The notes under the pieces are model-generated. The model saw only the letters and a list, made by a program, of their open reading frames with translations, had not been told where the DNA came from and made no database searches. 64,000 nucleotides of DNA from DASUNP01 sp035249305 (GTDB lineage: Bacteria; Acidobacteriota; Blastocatellia; UBA7656): contig DATFGQ010000084.1 in NCBI GenBank assembly GCA_035249305.1, forward strand, positions 1-64,000, in the 5' to 3' direction. Positions 60,598 through 64,000 of the stretch are shown one piece after another. Within the stretch, counting starts at the first letter, position 1. The number at the start of each line of letters is the position of its first letter. The translations under genes were made by a program, and so were the position numbers.

Positions 60598-61353
60598 TTG
60601 AACTGGACTGACGCGCTGAAGCTGATCGGCATCGCGATCATAGTTTTAGGGCTCGCGCTCAAGCTGCGCACCACGATCGTCGTAGTCACGGCCGGCCTAG
60701 TGACGGGCGTGATCGCGGGCCTCCCGCTGTTGTCAAGCGAAGGGCTCTTCGCCGACCTGCCTTACCTGACGCGGCCGGGCGAAGAGGGGATCATCAACAT
60801 GCTAGGCCGCGCCTTCACGGAGAACCGGCTGATGACGCTCTTCATCATCACGCTGCCCGCGATAGGGCTGGCCGAGCGGCACGGGCTGCAAGAGCAGTCG
60901 GCCCGGCTGATCCGCCGCATCAAATCCGCGACGGTCGGCAAGCTCCAGATCATCTACCAACTCTTCCGCGTGCTGACGGGACTGCTCGGGCTCAGGCTCA
61001 ACGGCCACCCCTCTTTCGTCCGTCCGTTGATACTGCCGATGTCGCTCGGCGCGGCCGAGGCGATGGCCGGCGCCGAAAGCGTAGACGAGTTGGCCGAGGC
61101 CGAGGTCGAGCGGGTCAAGGCGGCGAGCTCGGCGGCGGAAAACTACGGCAACTTCTACGGCCAGAACCTCTCGCCTGTGCAGGCGGGGATACTGCTTGTC
61201 TTCGGCGTCATGAACGGGCTCGGTTACACGGTCAACCTCCTGAGCCTGGTCTATTACACGATCCCGATAGTCGTGTTTTCGATAGTGCTCGGGGCCATCC
61301 AATTCTTTCTGCTCGATCAGCATTACCGGAAGAAAGCGAGGGCCAGGTCATAA
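60598..61353 (+). CDS. DUF969 family membrane protein
   Basis: A 251-residue membrane protein with about five to six spans, the first at IGIAIIVLGLALKLRTTIVV. It matches the DUF969 family in length and in the segment ENRLMTLFIITLPAIGLAERHGLQEQSA. It is encoded together with DUF979 genes, and in other genomes next to pyrrolidone-carboxylate peptidase, so a role in 5-oxoproline transport is suggested but unproven. TTG 60598 is preceded by GGAGGGAG. It overlaps the next gene by one base (TAATG), so the two proteins are translationally coupled. No peptidase gene is present here. Confidence 0.82.
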   Translation: MNWTDALKLIGIAIIVLGLALKLRTTIVVVTAGLVTGVIAGLPLLSSEGLFADLPYLTRPGEEGIINMLGRAFTENRLMTLFIITLPAIGLAERHGLQEQSARLIRRIKSATVGKLQIIYQLFRVLTGLLGLRLNGHPSFVRPLILPMSLGAAEAMAGAESVDELAEAEVERVKAASSAAENYGNFYGQNLSPVQAGILLVFGVMNGLGYTVNLLSLVYYTIPIVVFSIVLGAIQFFLLDQHYRKKARARS

Positions 61354-62321
61354 TGCGGCTAGTCTCGTCGATTGCCGGGTGGGTCTTCAGCCTTCAAGCG
61401 GTCTACATACTCGTGGGCCTGGTGCTCGCCGTCTTCGCCTGGATGACGTTCCGGGACCGCGGCAACCCGCGGCGCGTGGGGAGCGCGTTGTTCTGGATGA
61501 TACTCGGTTTGATCTTCATAGCCGGAGGCTGGCTCCCGCATTGGGTGACGGGGCTTCTGGTGCTGTTGATGGTCGCGCTCGACGGCACGGGCCAGGTCCG
61601 CCGCGGGAGCGCGACCGAAGCGCCGAAAGAGTATCAGGAGAAAGAGGCCGAGCGTCTGCGCAATAAGATCTTCCTGCCGGTCCTTGTAATCCCGCTCGTG
61701 ACATTCGCCTTCGCCGCCGCCTTCAAGATCGCGGGCGCGGATATGAACCGCGGCGCGCTCGTGGGCCTGGGTTTCGGCGGGGTGGCTGCCGCGGCCGTAG
61801 CACTCGGTTTGACCAGAAGCTCTCTTCGCACCCTTTTTAACGAAGGTCGCAGGATCAACGACGCCATCGGGCCGTTCAACATCCTTCCCCAACTGCTCGC
61901 CTCGATGGGGGTGATATTCGCGGCGGCCAAGATCGGGGCCGTGATCGCGGGCGCCATCACTCGCGTCATCCCGCAGGACAACCTCTTCTTGCTCGTGCTG
62001 GCCAACTGCGCAGGGATGGCGCTGCTTACCATCGTCATGGGCAATTCGTTCGCGGCCTTTCCCGTGATAGCTTCGGGCGTGCTGGCCCCTCTGATCCTCC
62101 AGCCGTTCGGCGTAGACCCGGCTATGGCGGCAATCATCACGCTGACGGCAGGGTCGAGCGGGACGCTTATGACGCCGATGGCGGCGAACTTCAACATAGT
62201 CCCGGCCGTGCTCTTAGACATGCGCAGCCTGTACGGCGTCATAAAGTTCCAACTGCCGTTCGCGCTCACGATATGGTCGCTGCACGTCCTGCTGATGTAC
62301 TTTCTGATCAAGTTCTTCTGA
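61353..62321 (+). CDS. DUF979 family membrane protein
   Basis: A 322-residue protein with about eight to ten hydrophobic spans. It matches DUF979: an early VYILVGLVLAVFAWMTFRD, the ending LLANCAGMALLTIVMGNSFAAFPV, and the loop GSSGTLMTPMAANFNIVPAVL, which resembles transporter motifs. Paired with DUF969, it probably forms a permease for a small organic acid (inference from gene order in other genomes, where the pair is next to 5-oxoproline-linked genes). No other transport gene is nearby. The start ATG overlaps the TAA of the preceding gene (TAATG). Confidence 0.82.
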   Translation: MRLVSSIAGWVFSLQAVYILVGLVLAVFAWMTFRDRGNPRRVGSALFWMILGLIFIAGGWLPHWVTGLLVLLMVALDGTGQVRRGSATEAPKEYQEKEAERLRNKIFLPVLVIPLVTFAFAAAFKIAGADMNRGALVGLGFGGVAAAAVALGLTRSSLRTLFNEGRRINDAIGPFNILPQLLASMGVIFAAAKIGAVIAGAITRVIPQDNLFLLVLANCAGMALLTIVMGNSFAAFPVIASGVLAPLILQPFGVDPAMAAIITLTAGSSGTLMTPMAANFNIVPAVLLDMRSLYGVIKFQLPFALTIWSLHVLLMYFLIKFF

Positions 62322-62376
62322 AAAGGCGGCTGAAAAAAAGATTTAGAAATCCTGGATTTTTCAGCGAGCGTTGAAA

Positions 62377-62382
62377 TATAAT
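62377..62382 (+). promoter_or_regulatory. Candidate -10 box TATAAT
   Basis: A perfect TATAAT lies about 200 bases upstream of the haloperoxidase gene start. A weak TGGATT (62353-62358) with an 18-base spacer could be the -35. The start would be near 62389, leaving a long leader. The 259 bases from 62322 to 62580 hold no gene. Confidence 0.4.
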
Positions 62383-62580
62383 TCCCGCGCTTTGGCCCCG
62401 GCCCTCTGTAACCAAAGTTATTTGAGAAGTGCGGAGTAAAGCCTAGGCTACCTCACGATCATTTGAAACCCCGGCCCCGAAGAGCGGATCTTGCAATGGG
62501 TGAAATTCTGCGGCGGACCATTTTTGCCGTTCAGGTTTCAGGGTGGATTGTTGATGTCGACGAAACAGGAGGAGCACACA

Positions 62581-64000
62581 ATGCGGAAACATTATCGGAA
62601 ACTGATTATCTTTACACTCGCTATTCTCTTAGCGGGCCTGAGCGTGCCCGTCGGCGCGCAAAAGTCTTCAGACGGCTCTACGGATTTCTGGGGGGCGCAG
62701 TACCAGGACCAGCAGACTCCCAGACTCAAGGAAGCTAAGACGAAATCGCTAAACCAGCTTCTTCGCTGGAACGTGATCGCAAACAACGCGAGCGGCCTGG
62801 ACCACACGCCCGTGCGGCCGGGCGAGAACCGCGTCTTCGGCGAGCAGATCGGGCCGGGCCGCGCGAGCCGCGCGATGGCTATCGTCCACATAGCCATGTT
62901 CGAGACCTTAAACGCCATCACGGGCGGTTTCGAGAGCTACACGGGTCTTTTCCGCGCGTCTAAGAAGACGAGCGGCAAGGCCGCCGTGGCGCAGGCCGCG
63001 CACGACACGCTGGTCGTGCTCTTCCCCTCGCAAAAAGCGACCTTCGACGCCGCGCTCGCCGAAGACCTCGCGGAGCTTCCTAATAACAAGGCGAAGACCA
63101 ACGGCATAGCCCTCGGCAAGACCGCGGCTTTCACTATACTCGCGCAACGCACCTTGGACGGCTCGCAGTTCCCCGAGCAGCGCGTCAACATAGATTTCGT
63201 CTGTAGCGATGACGCAGGCAAGTGGCGTCAGGACCCGATCAGCCTGATACCGATAGCGCTCGGCGTGCGCTGGGGCGAAGTCACGCCTTTCGCCCTGAAT
63301 TCGGGGAGCCAGTTCCGCACGCCGCCCCCGCCCGCGATGAACAGCGCGGCCTACGCTACGGCCTACAACGAAGTGAAGCGCCTGGGCGGCGACGGCGTCA
63401 ATACGCCGACCGAGCGCACGGCCGCGCAGACGGAGATAGGCATCTACTGGGGCTACGACGGGACGCCTAGCCTGTGCGCGCCGCCCAAACTCTACAACCA
63501 GATCGCCGTGCAGATTGCCGATCAATTTGGCTTAAACGACCTTGAGACGGCGCGGCTGCTCGCGCTCGTCAACGTGGCGATGGCCGACGCGGGGATCGCG
63601 AGCTGGGAGTCGAAGTACTTCTACCAGGTGTGGCGCCCGGTCGCGGGCATTCGTGAATCCGACGCGGGGACAGGCCCGAAAGGCAAGGGCGACGAGAACC
63701 CCGCGACGACAGGCGACGTGGCCTTCTCGCCGCTGGGCGCGCCCGCAAGCAACTTGAGCGGGCCGAACTTCACGCCGCCCTTCCCGGCCTACCCGTCGGG
63801 GCACGCGACGTTCGGGGGCGCGCTGTTCCAGACCATGCGCAGGTTCTTCGGCAGAGACAACGTCACGTTCACCTTCGTGTCTGACGAGTTCAACGGCATC
63901 ACGAAGGATAACCAAGGCAACACCCGCCCGCTCAAGCCTCGCACGTTTACGAGCTTCTCGCAGGCCGAAGAGGAGAACGGGCAGAGCCGAATATACCTCG
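62581..64000 (+). CDS. Vanadium-dependent haloperoxidase/PAP2-family protein, 3'-truncated by window end
   Basis: The reading frame is open from ATG 62581 to the last base, giving at least 473 residues. AGGAGG lies 7 bases before the ATG. A signal peptide (IIFTLAILLAGLSVPVGAQ) is followed by a helical domain, then YFYQVWRPVAGIRE, which holds the conserved Arg-Pro, and PAYPSGHATFGG, the PSGH phosphate/vanadate-binding motif of the vanadium haloperoxidase/acid phosphatase superfamily. Vanadate chemistry versus phosphatase activity cannot be decided; haloperoxidase-like length (over 470 residues) and a secreted start favour the former. The final motif histidine may lie beyond the window. Confidence 0.88.
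   Translation, partial: MRKHYRKLIIFTLAILLAGLSVPVGAQKSSDGSTDFWGAQYQDQQTPRLKEAKTKSLNQLLRWNVIANNASGLDHTPVRPGENRVFGEQIGPGRASRAMAIVHIAMFETLNAITGGFESYTGLFRASKKTSGKAAVAQAAHDTLVVLFPSQKATFDAALAEDLAELPNNKAKTNGIALGKTAAFTILAQRTLDGSQFPEQRVNIDFVCSDDAGKWRQDPISLIPIALGVRWGEVTPFALNSGSQFRTPPPPAMNSAAYATAYNEVKRLGGDGVNTPTERTAAQTEIGIYWGYDGTPSLCAPPKLYNQIAVQIADQFGLNDLETARLLALVNVAMADAGIASWESKYFYQVWRPVAGIRESDAGTGPKGKGDENPATTGDVAFSPLGAPASNLSGPNFTPPFPAYPSGHATFGGALFQTMRRFFGRDNVTFTFVSDEFNGITKDNQGNTRPLKPRTFTSFSQAEEENGQSRIYL

Overview
The window reads as a chromosomal segment of a high-GC, Gram-negative-type bacterium, most likely Acidobacteriota (class Blastocatellia or a relative). This placement is inferred from gene content, not from a marker gene. 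The main pointers are a fused E2-E1 2-oxoglutarate dehydrogenase (Kgd type), a Ser/Thr kinase carrying a TolB/FlgO-like domain and TPRs, many secreted TPR and OmpA-type proteins, an rnc-lepB operon, and many GC-rich intergenic palindromes. No rRNA, tRNA, CRISPR array, insertion-sequence transposase or phage gene was seen.

Positions 1-23907 (all + strand) form one exopolysaccharide or O-antigen-like locus. It holds two FkbM methyltransferases, seven GT4 or GT4-like glycosyltransferases plus a WbuB-like GT4 and a GT2, an SxtJ-like membrane protein with a NodU-type carbamoyltransferase, a PTPS-related multi-pass membrane protein, an O-antigen ligase/polymerase-like protein, a glutamine-dependent asparagine synthetase homologue, GDP-mannose 4,6-dehydratase, a GDP-mannose 3,5-epimerase and a WecA-type initiating phosphoglycosyl transferase with a C-terminal extension. 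Many genes overlap by 1-4 bases. A typical path would be: WecA-type priming on undecaprenyl phosphate, chain building by the GTs using GDP-mannose-derived sugars, methyl and carbamoyl decoration, then polymerisation or ligation.

Positions 23931-33084 hold central and housekeeping genes: kgd (-), an S41 protease with a LolA-like secreted protein (+), a small secreted protein behind a consensus-quality sigma-54 promoter, and rnc-lepB-membrane protein (-). Positions 33232-45166 are all on the minus strand: a TPR protein; a four-gene operon (a Clp-type AAA+ protein whose second ATPase domain looks dead, a YbjN-like protein, an HD-domain protein and a secreted TPR-metalloprotease); a kinase-reductase pair; and a NarL-type two-component pair with a perfect 24-bp palindrome upstream. 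Positions 45433-56164 are mixed envelope, regulatory and metabolic genes: two secreted proteins, a REC-PAS regulator, a PpiD-like foldase, glgC, a NYN protein, psuG, an OmpA-like protein and a serine beta-lactamase-fold/TPR protein. Positions 56518-64000 hold a diheme MauG-type peroxidase fused to a parallel beta-helix, an aquaglyceroporin, a zinc-ribbon protein, a DUF969/DUF979 membrane pair, and a vanadium-type haloperoxidase/PAP2 protein cut off by the window end.

Between genes there are several families of dispersed repeats. The clearest are heptad hairpins (CTGAGTS) at three sites, a roughly 240-bp cluster of GC-rich palindromes in two copies (one bracketed by the heptad arms), a nested cruciform at 29981-30168, and a CCGCAGAGACGCAGAG inverted repeat. 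The best candidates for undescribed biology are the Clp-pseudo-D2 operon, the repeat families (two of which supply the last codons of genes), and the MauG/beta-helix fusion next to an aquaglyceroporin.
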